NCBI GenBank assembly: GCA_945788205.1
Contig: CALZLE010000145.1
Location: 1-10,493, forward strand
DNA length: 10,493 nucleotides
From: an uncultured Desulfuromonadales bacterium
Lineage (GTDB): Bacteria; Desulfobacterota; Desulfuromonadia; Desulfuromonadales; Geopsychrobacteraceae
Reading direction: 5' to 3'
Shown: one piece after another, positions 1 to 6,575 of the stretch
How positions within the stretch are numbered: position 1 is the first letter of the stretch
How the letters are laid out: every line of letters begins with the position of its first letter
Notes under the pieces: model-generated
What the model was told of the DNA's origin: nothing
The model's input: only the letters and a program-made list of their open reading frames with translations
Database searches by the model: none
Position numbers and translations under genes: made by a program

Positions 1-1212
1 AGTTGTAAATGACCAGACCACATCCTGCTCCAAAGCATTACCAAGGGAATCGGTCAGTCCCTGTTGCAATGTCACCTGATATGTACTGAAAGGCAACAAT
101 AATTGGTGCGGAGTAAACGTCATTTCTTTTGTGCCCGCATCATAGTTGACAGCTCCTGCTTGTAAACCGTTCGGACCACTTACAAACAGGTAATTGTTTA
201 ACAGTTGGGTTTCATCCAATGGTTCGTCAAAAACAACTCCAACGATAACATCAACAGAGGCGGTATCATTTTCTGCCGGAGTTACACTGACAGGTGTCGG
301 AGGCTGCATGTCCCAGGTCGGCAGATTCTGGGCGACGCGTTGTTCATAGACTGCCAGCAAATCGGTATCGAGTACGCTTGTGTCGATGGCAGCTGTCGTG
401 CTTGCAATAAGAGCCGCGACATCGACAGCTTGCCCAAAGTTTCGCTCGTCATTTAAGGCTTGCTTGATCACAGCAGCCTGATCTTCAATTTGATCGCTGA
501 CCATGTAGGCAACAACAGCTTGCTCACTGTCGGCAACCTGGCCACCAAGGTTCTGCTCAATCTCCCCCTGCAAAGTTCCCATCAGCGCAGCAATCACTTG
601 CGCGACTTTATGCGCCCGGCTGTACTCGGCCGCCAATTGAGCATCTGTCGTTGCAACCCCGTCAATACCATGGCTCACATAATCCTCAAACAGTGAGACG
701 TTGTCCGAAATACCAAAATCAGAACGAACTTTGATAACAGCCTGCAGCTCGGTGAAAGATGGATTTTTCTCACGCGCAATCTTGACCAAGCGACTGAGCG
801 GTGAGATAAATTGCCAGCGCCCTACCGGAGCCCCCAGCAAATAGTCTTCAGTCGCTGTCAACCCGGTATCTTCATCAATCGTTTGACCGGCGATAACCTG
901 CACTAAAACTGGATACAGGTCGCCTTCACCAGGGTTGACCTCCAAAGAAAAGGCCCCACCGTTCGTTGACATAGTGACCGGCTCACCATTGTCGTAGAGG
1001 CGGTTATTGTTACGGTCGAGAAACACTCGAGCATCACGCAGATAACCATCGGCAACCGTTCCACTGAGCGTTGTTTCTGCGCTACTTTCGTCGCTGACAG
1101 CTTTACTGCCACTCGAAGCGTCGCCACCGCCACCGCCGCCGCTACAGGCGACAAGCAGTAGAATCATAACGCCACAACAGAACTGACCGAATATCGTTAG
1201 ATAATTATTCAT
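1..1212 (-). CDS. Surface lipoprotein with C-terminal bacterial Ig-like domain (3' end outside window)
   Basis: This is an open frame of 404 codons with no stop, running off the left edge, so the C-terminus is missing. The N-terminus is a lipoprotein signal: a hydrophobic stretch ending in the lipobox LVAC with the lipidated Cys at residue 23, then Ser and a run of six glycines as a flexible tether. Ser after the Cys suggests the outer membrane. Residues about 50-95 resemble the 'carboxypeptidase-like / SdrD B-like' surface modules, with an acidic DRNNNRLYDNGEP segment that could bind calcium. The middle (about 110-300) is helical and unrecognised. Residues about 305-404 look like a Big_5-type Ig-like domain (starts PPTPVSVTPAEN, ends VVWSFTT). 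The ATG at 1212 has the Shine-Dalgarno GGGAG at 1220-1224. It begins 13 bases after the stop of the large exported protein, so it is almost surely cotranscribed with it and under the same riboswitches. The likely role is a surface or adhesion partner (inference). Confidence 0.85.
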   Translation of the reverse strand, partial: MNNYLTIFGQFCCGVMILLLVACSGGGGGGDASSGSKAVSDESSAETTLSGTVADGYLRDARVFLDRNNNRLYDNGEPVTMSTNGGAFSLEVNPGEGDLYPVLVQVIAGQTIDEDTGLTATEDYLLGAPVGRWQFISPLSRLVKIAREKNPSFTELQAVIKVRSDFGISDNVSLFEDYVSHGIDGVATTDAQLAAEYSRAHKVAQVIAALMGTLQGEIEQNLGGQVADSEQAVVAYMVSDQIEDQAAVIKQALNDERNFGQAVDVAALIASTTAAIDTSVLDTDLLAVYEQRVAQNLPTWDMQPPTPVSVTPAENDTASVDVIVGVVFDEPLDETQLLNNYLFVSGPNGLQAGAVNYDAGTKEMTFTPHQLLLPFSTYQVTLQQGLTDSLGNALEQDVVWSFTT

Positions 1213-1225
1213 ATCATTTCTCCCG

Positions 1226-4200
1226 CTACTGCTGCGGTCTGCTGATCAGCAACTTAACCGGCTGATCAGTTGGGTTGACGTAAATCCAGTAGCCGATCCA
1301 CGGCGTCAGCACAGCACTCTTACTGCCAGCCGCGCTTTCGAACGCGTACGTGTTGCCCCAATCAGCGCCGAGGTAGTTATAAACACCATCGACAACCAAA
1401 TTATCTGCTGCGGCGTTCAGCCACAGTTGCGGGCTATCAGACCCATGTTGAACCTGGACCTCTGCTAACAAGACATTTCCTTTATAGGGATTAGCTATCA
1501 GATTCCAACCCGGCTTCACTTCTATATCATAGGTCGCAGCCTGCATTTCGCCATACACATCGAGTGATGGCAAAGTCGCATCCGCTGTTCGCCTGAGGAC
1601 ATAGCCCTCACCCGCCTTAGCCGGTGAGCCGCTGTCGACCATATCATAACTTCCCCACACCTTAGTGGATGGAACCCAGCGATAGGCTTGGTCAACATTT
1701 AATGCCGTCTCGCTAGTCAGCTCGGCACTGTTGATGTCCCCAGGAGTACCGACAACATTCTTCCCATTCAACAACTCAACGGTCGGGCCATCCAACTCGC
1801 CAGTCTGCGGATAACGCCACAGCTGACTTCCTGAAGAATCCTCAACTGAATAGTGAAAACTATGGGCATATGCTGGGCCAAGTCGGGTTTCATAGCTGTA
1901 TTGAGCCCCCGTTAAAATTGCCCCACTTGTCAAAGTCATCTCATATTTGTAGCCATCAAGGAGCAGAAAAACCTTGCGCTGATCGGCAGCAACCGTGTCA
2001 CGTAACGTGATCTGGAAGCGATAGTCAAGATCCAGTTTTGGACTTCCTGAAACCAGATTATTGCTGTCATCACCAGCGTCAACCCGCTCAACACCGCTCA
2101 ACCCTGCTTCTTCCGGGTCTACACTGAGGCCAGATGGGGTCGTCTCAAAAACCGCCTCGATATCGTGATGAGTGGTGACGTTGTCGAACTGGTAACTGGC
2201 AACAGCACCGACTGAAACGTTGTCGACCAGCAGGTCATTAATCTGATAACCGGCCATCGGCGTCAGTGTGTAACTCTGAGAGCCGCCATACAGTACAGAA
2301 GTTTCACCTTCAGGAGTAATGAAACCACCACTGCCGACCGACGCGCTAATCACCCAGCCCGACTTACTGCTATCGAGCGGAGCCCCGTCGCGGATATCGG
2401 AAACCCCATCGTTATCATCATCAGTGTCGGCATTGTTACCGATCTGATCGTTATCAGTATCAAGCCATTCAGTGCCATCATTGGGGAAGGCGTCCAAGTG
2501 ATCAAGGACACCATCCTGATCGCTGTCGACTGGCAAATAAGGGATTACCTCAAGATCAAACAACGCCAGGAACACGATCGAGTTTCCGTCACTGGCGCCG
2601 ATGGCGATAGCTGACGTTGTACCAACCTGCTGATCCGTCGGCGAACCACTGAGCTGCCCAGTTGTGGTATCAAAGTTCGCCCAGGACGGTTTATTGCTGA
2701 TACTAAAAACCAAACTATCTCCGTCCGGATCAATTGCTGTAGGAGTGAATTGATAGTCTAAATTCGCCATCACCGTGGTCGCAGGAGAGCCACTGATGCT
2801 AGGTGACTGATTACTGTTAACAACCGAAATCGCAACAGTTTCCGAATCGCTTAAGGAGCCGTCCGAAACACTAAAGGTCACGGTAAAGCTTCCAGCTTGG
2901 CTGAAACTCGGAGTCCAGCTGAATAGTCCCTGTGCATCATCAAAGCTTGCCCCCTCTGGCAGACCTGAAGCGCTCAGGACAAGAGAGCTATTTTCAGGAT
3001 CACTCGCGGTAATCGTCAACACCAGCTCAACACCTTCATTGATTGACTGACTACCGATTGCATCAAGTGCTGGGGCCTGATTAAGGTTGGCAACATTCAA
3101 GGTGACAATTTCTGAGTCACTGAGTGAGCCGTCCGAAACCGTGAATGTCACCTGATATGTTCCCGACTGATTATTTGTCGGAATCCAACTTAACGACCGG
3201 GTTGATTGGGTAAATACGGCCCCGGCCGGTATATTGGTTGCGCTGTAGGACAAATTGCTGCCATCTGGGTCATTAGCAACAACGATCAGATTGAAACTGT
3301 CCCCTTCTGTCAGATTCTGCACCCCGATTGGATCAAGCACCGGAGCACGGTTCACATTGGTCACATTGATGGTCACAATTTCGGAATCGCTTAAAGCACC
3401 ATCTGTCACCGAGAAGGTGACCGGATAAATCCGGGTGTTCTCGGTCGTTTCATACGGTGGCGTCCAACTGAACTGTCGTGTCACTTGGTTAAAGTTCGCC
3501 CCAGCGGGTAGGTCGGTGACGTTGTAAGTCAAACCATCATCGTCCGGATCGAAACCACTGATGGTGAAACTTAAAGCCGAACCCTCACCAACGGTCTGGG
3601 TCCCGATCTCAGCCAGGAGTGGAGCACGATTCACATCAGCAATATTGATCGATACCGTTTCTGAGTCAGTTTTACTGCCATCGCTGACAGTAAAACTGAC
3701 AGAGTAGACACCCGATTGCGCATAATCCGGAGTCCAACTGAACGTCCGGGTCGACGCATTGAAGCTTGCTCCATCTGGTAAAGTGCCAGTACTGAATGTC
3801 AAGTTGTCACCGTCAGCATCAGTCGCTGAAATGGTAAAGTTCAGACCACCGTTCTCCACTCCTGTTTGGCTGTCGATCGGTGTCAACACCGGTGCATGGT
3901 TTCCAGAGACAACAGTGCCATGTAACAAAGTTATTTCTGCCATGCTGGACCAGCTGTTATTATTGACTTCTCGAGTAGCACGTAAACGAACGTAACGAGC
4001 ATCTACATTTGCAAACTTCACTTCTTTTTCATCGGTATTATTGGCAAAAGTTCCTGTTGTGATTGGGCTGCCCCAATTCGACCCATCGCTGCTGACATAG
4101 AACTCATAGTCGGCTATGGTCCCGTTGATTCCGCCTTCCTGACGAGGGAGATAGCGGAAACCACCGATAGTAAAACTATCTCCTAAATTGATCTGAATTT

Positions 4201-4984
4201 CATGTGGAATAGGAGCGTGACTAGGCGACCATTGTGTATGCCACATGGTATTTGCATCACCGTCAAATGCCTGGGGTGCGGGACGACCATTGGGAAAAGG
4301 CGCACTTGAGGCAAGATCTTCACTATCTACAAAATGCAACGACCAGCCAGATTTAGATATAGCAGAAAGCTCGCTGCCAGCGGGATTTACTGTGATAGCG
4401 ACATTTTGGGAATCACTCAGGTTGCCGTCGTTCACTGAGAAACTGACTGAATAGTTACCGGCCTGCCCAGCATTTGGTATCCAGCTGAAAGTACGAGTTG
4501 TTGCGTTAAAGCTGGCACCGACTGGAAGGTTGCTGGCACTATATATTAAAGTGTCACCATCAGAATCAGTGGCAGACACGGTAAATGAAAGTGTGGAAGT
4601 TTCTTCAACGGTTTTTGCGCTGATAGTAGCCAGCACCGGAGCGTTATTCGTCGTGCCACCACCAGTACCAACTGACGGACTGTGAACCACATTTGAATAT
4701 GTACTTTCGTTGTCACTGGCATCGTAAGCTGACACGGCAAAAAAATGATCCACCTCGTCCGGCAGATCGTTGATCGTGTAGGTCAGAACATTCTGGGCAT
4801 CAACCTCTACCGTTCCAGCATTCCCAAGCTCAGCCTCAATGGTGTGGTAGAAGATCTTATATCCACTCACCGTGCTCGGGCTAGGGTCCCAAGATAAAGC
4901 AACTGTTTTCGCCACAACCTGTCCGGAAAAAACCAGAGTGATAAAAACGGCCACTAACGCAATCTGTAATAGTCTACTTTTCAT
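1226..4984 (-). CDS. Large exported multidomain Ig-like/discoidin protein under c-di-GMP riboswitch control
   Basis: Predicted 1252-residue exported protein. Residues 1-25 are a Sec signal peptide (MKSRLLQIALV..., cleavage likely after VVA). Domains in order: FN3 at about 26-105; a cadherin/He_PIG-like repeat from N113; an F5/8-type-C (discoidin/CBM32-like) domain at about 205-355, where AFDGDANTMWHT and DARYVRLRA are typical; five more He_PIG-like repeats starting at N362, N452, N545, N635 and N725, about 90 residues apart; thrombospondin-3-like calcium-binding acidic repeats at 820-875 (DSDQDGVLD, DTDDDNDGVSD); a short beta-rich repeat domain at about 880-950; and an unrecognised C-terminal part containing two related modules (about 1072-1150 and 1158-1245). 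The frame extends upstream to a TTG at 5020, but the ATG at 4984 is preferred: it starts the signal peptide and has GGGGGT five bases upstream. The likely role is an adhesin, matrix or sugar-binding surface protein. No enzymatic domain or standard cell-wall anchor was seen. Confidence 0.9.
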   Translation of the reverse strand: MKSRLLQIALVAVFITLVFSGQVVAKTVALSWDPSPSTVSGYKIFYHTIEAELGNAGTVEVDAQNVLTYTINDLPDEVDHFFAVSAYDASDNESTYSNVVHSPSVGTGGGTTNNAPVLATISAKTVEETSTLSFTVSATDSDGDTLIYSASNLPVGASFNATTRTFSWIPNAGQAGNYSVSFSVNDGNLSDSQNVAITVNPAGSELSAISKSGWSLHFVDSEDLASSAPFPNGRPAPQAFDGDANTMWHTQWSPSHAPIPHEIQINLGDSFTIGGFRYLPRQEGGINGTIADYEFYVSSDGSNWGSPITTGTFANNTDEKEVKFANVDARYVRLRATREVNNNSWSSMAEITLLHGTVVSGNHAPVLTPIDSQTGVENGGLNFTISATDADGDNLTFSTGTLPDGASFNASTRTFSWTPDYAQSGVYSVSFTVSDGSKTDSETVSINIADVNRAPLLAEIGTQTVGEGSALSFTISGFDPDDDGLTYNVTDLPAGANFNQVTRQFSWTPPYETTENTRIYPVTFSVTDGALSDSEIVTINVTNVNRAPVLDPIGVQNLTEGDSFNLIVVANDPDGSNLSYSATNIPAGAVFTQSTRSLSWIPTNNQSGTYQVTFTVSDGSLSDSEIVTLNVANLNQAPALDAIGSQSINEGVELVLTITASDPENSSLVLSASGLPEGASFDDAQGLFSWTPSFSQAGSFTVTFSVSDGSLSDSETVAISVVNSNQSPSISGSPATTVMANLDYQFTPTAIDPDGDSLVFSISNKPSWANFDTTTGQLSGSPTDQQVGTTSAIAIGASDGNSIVFLALFDLEVIPYLPVDSDQDGVLDHLDAFPNDGTEWLDTDNDQIGNNADTDDDNDGVSDIRDGAPLDSSKSGWVISASVGSGGFITPEGETSVLYGGSQSYTLTPMAGYQINDLLVDNVSVGAVASYQFDNVTTHHDIEAVFETTPSGLSVDPEEAGLSGVERVDAGDDSNNLVSGSPKLDLDYRFQITLRDTVAADQRKVFLLLDGYKYEMTLTSGAILTGAQYSYETRLGPAYAHSFHYSVEDSSGSQLWRYPQTGELDGPTVELLNGKNVVGTPGDINSAELTSETALNVDQAYRWVPSTKVWGSYDMVDSGSPAKAGEGYVLRRTADATLPSLDVYGEMQAATYDIEVKPGWNLIANPYKGNVLLAEVQVQHGSDSPQLWLNAAADNLVVDGVYNYLGADWGNTYAFESAAGSKSAVLTPWIGYWIYVNPTDQPVKLLISRPQQ

Positions 4985-5027
4985 TTTTACCCCCGACGCC
5001 TCTTTCGTTGTTCGGGCCAAAACTAAA

Positions 5028-5056
5028 TGAGCTCATCTTCCGTTGCCGAAGACGAG
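5028..5056 (-). promoter_or_regulatory. Expression-platform hairpin of the proximal riboswitch
   Basis: In the leader RNA, TCTTC and GAAGA (5048-5052 and 5036-5040) can form a short hairpin around a GGCAACG loop. The same segment, CTTCGGCAAC (plus positions 5042-5051), is perfectly complementary over ten bases to GTTGCCGAAG at the 3' side of the proximal aptamer (5100-5109). The two structures exclude each other, as expected of a switch. Only a weak, interrupted T-rich stretch (TTTAGTTTT) follows, about ten bases later, so this is not a clean terminator; control may be weak termination or act on translation. The mechanism is inferred. Confidence 0.45.
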
Positions 5057-5100
5057 CGCATTATGAACCAAGGTGGAAAGGAAAATACGCTGCATTCCTC

Positions 5101-5180
5101 TTCGGCAACCCGGCTATCCTAAGATTGAGGACCCGTGGTTTTGCGTCACCAGATTTCTCTGGTTTTGCCCTTTCGGAGTT
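5101..5180 (-). ncRNA. Cyclic di-GMP-I riboswitch aptamer (GEMM-I), proximal copy
   Basis: Read on the minus strand, the RNA has the conserved GEMM-I elements in order: AAAGGGCAAAACC, a P2 hairpin CCAGA-GAAA-TCTGG with a GNRA-type loop, the invariant TGACGCAAA, then ACCACGGGTCCT...AGGATAGCCGGG forming P3, and GGGTTGCCG closing P1 against AACTC at 5176-5180. The base equivalent to position 20 of the Vibrio Vc2 aptamer is G by my alignment, which fits c-di-GMP rather than the cyclic AMP-GMP-type variants known in Geobacter. It lies about 115 bases before the start codon of the large exported protein, which it should regulate. Compared with the distal copy it has a G-for-A-like change and one extra base in the P3 loop region; otherwise the cores are nearly identical. 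Confidence 0.9.
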
Positions 5181-5258
5181 ACTTTTTACATCCGAGCTAG
5201 CTTTAAGTAAGACCTCTCTTTGCTCCACTAGAATAGCTATACTTTTACCACAAGAACT

Positions 5259-5294
5259 AAAAAAGCACCCACCCCGTTGCCGAGGTGCGCGCTT
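5259..5294 (-). terminator. Intrinsic terminator of the distal c-di-GMP riboswitch
   Basis: On the minus strand the RNA can form CACCTCG-GCAA-CGGGGTG or the longer GCACC...GGTGC stem, followed directly by six T residues (plus-strand A run at 5259-5264). It sits about 50 bases after the distal aptamer and ahead of the proximal one. Its 5' arm and loop contain TCGGCAAC (plus 5276-5283), which is complementary to GTTGCCGA in the closing stem of the distal aptamer (5341-5348). Pairing with it would break the terminator. Ligand binding, which stabilises P1, should therefore favour termination (an OFF switch); this is inferred from base pairing. Confidence 0.75.
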
Positions 5295-5341
5295 TTTTCA
5301 ACCAATTTACCAAGTTGGGAAGAAATGCACTGCATCCACTT

Positions 5342-5417
5342 CGGCAACCCGGCTGTCCTAAATTGAGGACCCGTGGTTTTGCGTCACCAGATTTCTCTGG
5401 TTTTGCCCTTTCGGTTG
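5342..5417 (-). ncRNA. Cyclic di-GMP-I riboswitch aptamer (GEMM-I), distal copy
   Basis: This is the first of two tandem aptamers in the leader of the exported-protein operon. On the minus strand it carries AAAGGGCAAAACC, the P2 hairpin CCAGA-GAAA-TCTGG, TGACGCAAA, ACCACGGGTCCTC...GGACAGCCGGG (P3), and GGTTGCCG. P1 is CAACC (5413-5417) with GGTTG (5345-5349). The base aligned with Vc2 G20 is G, pointing to c-di-GMP as ligand. The core is nearly identical to the proximal copy over about 75 bases. Tandem GEMM-I aptamers are known in Geobacter relatives and are thought to sharpen the response. Confidence 0.9.
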
Positions 5418-5420
5418 ATA

Positions 5421-5473
5421 GCTATTCGCTATAATTTGATTCCCAACCTACTCCCTTCAAACAGAAATGTCAA
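5421..5473 (-). promoter_or_regulatory. Candidate promoter for the riboswitch-controlled operon
   Basis: The transcript must begin just upstream of 5417. On the minus strand there is a perfect -35-like TTGACA at 5473-5468, but the hexamer at 17-base spacing (TAGGTT, 5450-5445) is poor. A better -10-like TATAGC (5433-5428) would place the start near 5421, right before the aptamer, but it lacks a well-spaced -35. Which is used cannot be settled by eye. No clear terminator for the maf gene lies between its stop at 5502 and this region, so read-through from maf is possible. Confidence 0.35.
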
Positions 5474-5501
5474 GCTAAAGTGAGTCAAGGCCAATCCCCC
5501 A

Positions 5502-6086
5502 TCAATCCAAGATGTTAACACCAGCCTGTGTCAGTAGTGTCACCAGCTTAACCAGCGGTAGGCCAATCAGTGCATTGTAATCCTCTCCCTCCATTCGCTC
5601 CATCAACGCAATCCCTAAACCTTCGATCTTAAATGAGCCAGCACAATCAAACGGCTCTTCTCGTTGTAAATAATTCCAGATTTGAGCATCGGACAATGGG
5701 CGCAAGGTCACCGAAAAAGGTGCTACATCACTACTCACCTCCCCGGTTCGGCTATCGAGCAGTGCCAACCCGGTATAAAAAGTCTGCGTTCTCCCAACCA
5801 TCTGCTGGAGCTGTTGAAAAGCTTTTTCCAAGTTCCCCGGTTTTCCGATCGGTCGGTTCTGTGCATCAACAAAAAGCTGATCTGAACCGACAATCAAAGC
5901 ATCTGGGTACTGATCGGCCAAGCTTTCTGCTTTGCCCAACGCTAGATGTCTAACCAGCAATGCTGGATCAATATTCAGGCCAAGCTGCTCTTCATAGTCT
6001 GGTGCAACGGCAGTAAAAGGAATTTGCAACTGCTCAAATAACTGCCGACGGTAGGGACTGGTCGATGCCAGAATGATCTGTCGCAT
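5502..6086 (-). CDS. yceF: Maf/YceF-family nucleoside triphosphate pyrophosphatase
   Basis: A 194-residue cytosolic enzyme, the usual length for Maf proteins. These hydrolyse non-canonical NTPs to the monophosphate and pyrophosphate. The closest match from memory is the YceF branch, which acts on 7-methyl-GTP. Visible signatures: the phosphate-binding ILASTSPYRR (residues 5-14), GSDQ at 67-70 with D69 as the likely catalytic acid/base (YceF-type, where YhdE-type Maf has G-A-D-T), IGKP at 80-83, FYTGLAL, the CAGSFKIEGLG block, and the C-terminal EGEDYNALIGLPL. The start ATG at 6086 has GAGAGGTG just upstream. It is the last gene of a four-gene minus-strand run and sits 34 bases after the small unknown gene. 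Its product probably cleans the nucleotide pool alongside the MazG-like enzyme encoded first in the run (inference). Confidence 0.93.
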   Translation of the reverse strand: MRQIILASTSPYRRQLFEQLQIPFTAVAPDYEEQLGLNIDPALLVRHLALGKAESLADQYPDALIVGSDQLFVDAQNRPIGKPGNLEKAFQQLQQMVGRTQTFYTGLALLDSRTGEVSSDVAPFSVTLRPLSDAQIWNYLQREEPFDCAGSFKIEGLGIALMERMEGEDYNALIGLPLVKLVTLLTQAGVNILD

Positions 6087-6120
6087 GCTTCACCTCTCCA
6101 GTCACCAGCAAACTAGCCGA

Positions 6121-6498
6121 TTAAGCTGCCAGCCAGTGATTCTCTTTTAGAACTGATTTGTACACACGGCTTTTGTCAGCCGTAAGATTTGTGAACGACC
6201 TTCCGCCAACAATTGCAAATAATCTCTGCACTGCTTCGAGTAACTGCTCTTTCAACAGTTCTTCGTCAACGGCAACAGATAAAGTCTCCACTTCTCCAGC
6301 ATCGGTCCACACAGGGATAATCCTAACCTGCGGATTCTTTCCGAGCTGAACTTCCGTGCAAACTTCACATTGACCATCACCAAGCAGCCCCCGGATCAAA
6401 CCTTCACGCTCATTGCCTGTTTGCTGAAAAACAATATCGCGAATTTCAAAATAAACACTGCCCTCTTCTGTCCCTATCATTGGAGATAACCAGATCAT
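6121..6498 (-). CDS. Conserved-looking hypothetical protein, 125 residues
   Basis: I do not recognise this protein. It has no signal peptide or membrane segment and looks soluble. The first half is beta-rich and contains a CxxC pair (C44, C47 in GQCEVC), which might bind metal or be redox active, but no second pair is present. The second half has an acidic amphipathic helix (VDEELLKEQLLEAVQRLFAIV) and a basic C-terminus. It is very likely a real gene: the ATG at 6498 has a strong AGGAGG six bases upstream, and the frame is flanked closely by genes on the same strand (77 bases after the WYL regulator stop, 34 bases before maf). No clear terminator was seen in the 77-base gap, so it is probably cotranscribed with the regulator. 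Confidence 0.75.
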   Translation of the reverse strand: MIWLSPMIGTEEGSVYFEIRDIVFQQTGNEREGLIRGLLGDGQCEVCTEVQLGKNPQVRIIPVWTDAGEVETLSVAVDEELLKEQLLEAVQRLFAIVGGRSFTNLTADKSRVYKSVLKENHWLAA

Positions 6499-6575
6499 AA
6501 TGCCTCCTGTAAAAAGCTTTCCGTTATCTCCATCCTACCCACTAGAAAGACAGATTATGTCACACGCAACGGACG

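Noticed and set aside
205..696. Two plus-strand open frames of about 80 codons
   Set aside because: They are antisense to the lipoprotein, whose minus-strand frame is continuous from 1212 to the edge with a lipobox and Ig-like domain.
4985..5020. TTG start at 5020 for the large exported protein
   Set aside because: It adds 12 residues before a good signal peptide and has no ribosome site; the ATG at 4984 has GGGGGT at proper distance.
5008..5361. 117-codon plus-strand open frame across the leader region
   Set aside because: It lies over both riboswitch aptamers and the terminator, has no ribosome site, and its peptide resembles nothing; the RNA elements on the minus strand explain the sequence.
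5100..5417. Direct repeats considered as a CRISPR or mobile-element remnant
   Set aside because: Only two units, each about 75 bases with the conserved GEMM-I structure; no spacers, terminal repeats or transposase.
6499..6575. Possible promoter (CATAAT) in the gap before the 125-residue protein
   Set aside because: The nearest -35-like hexamer (CTGACG) is only 14 bases away; too weak to report as a feature.
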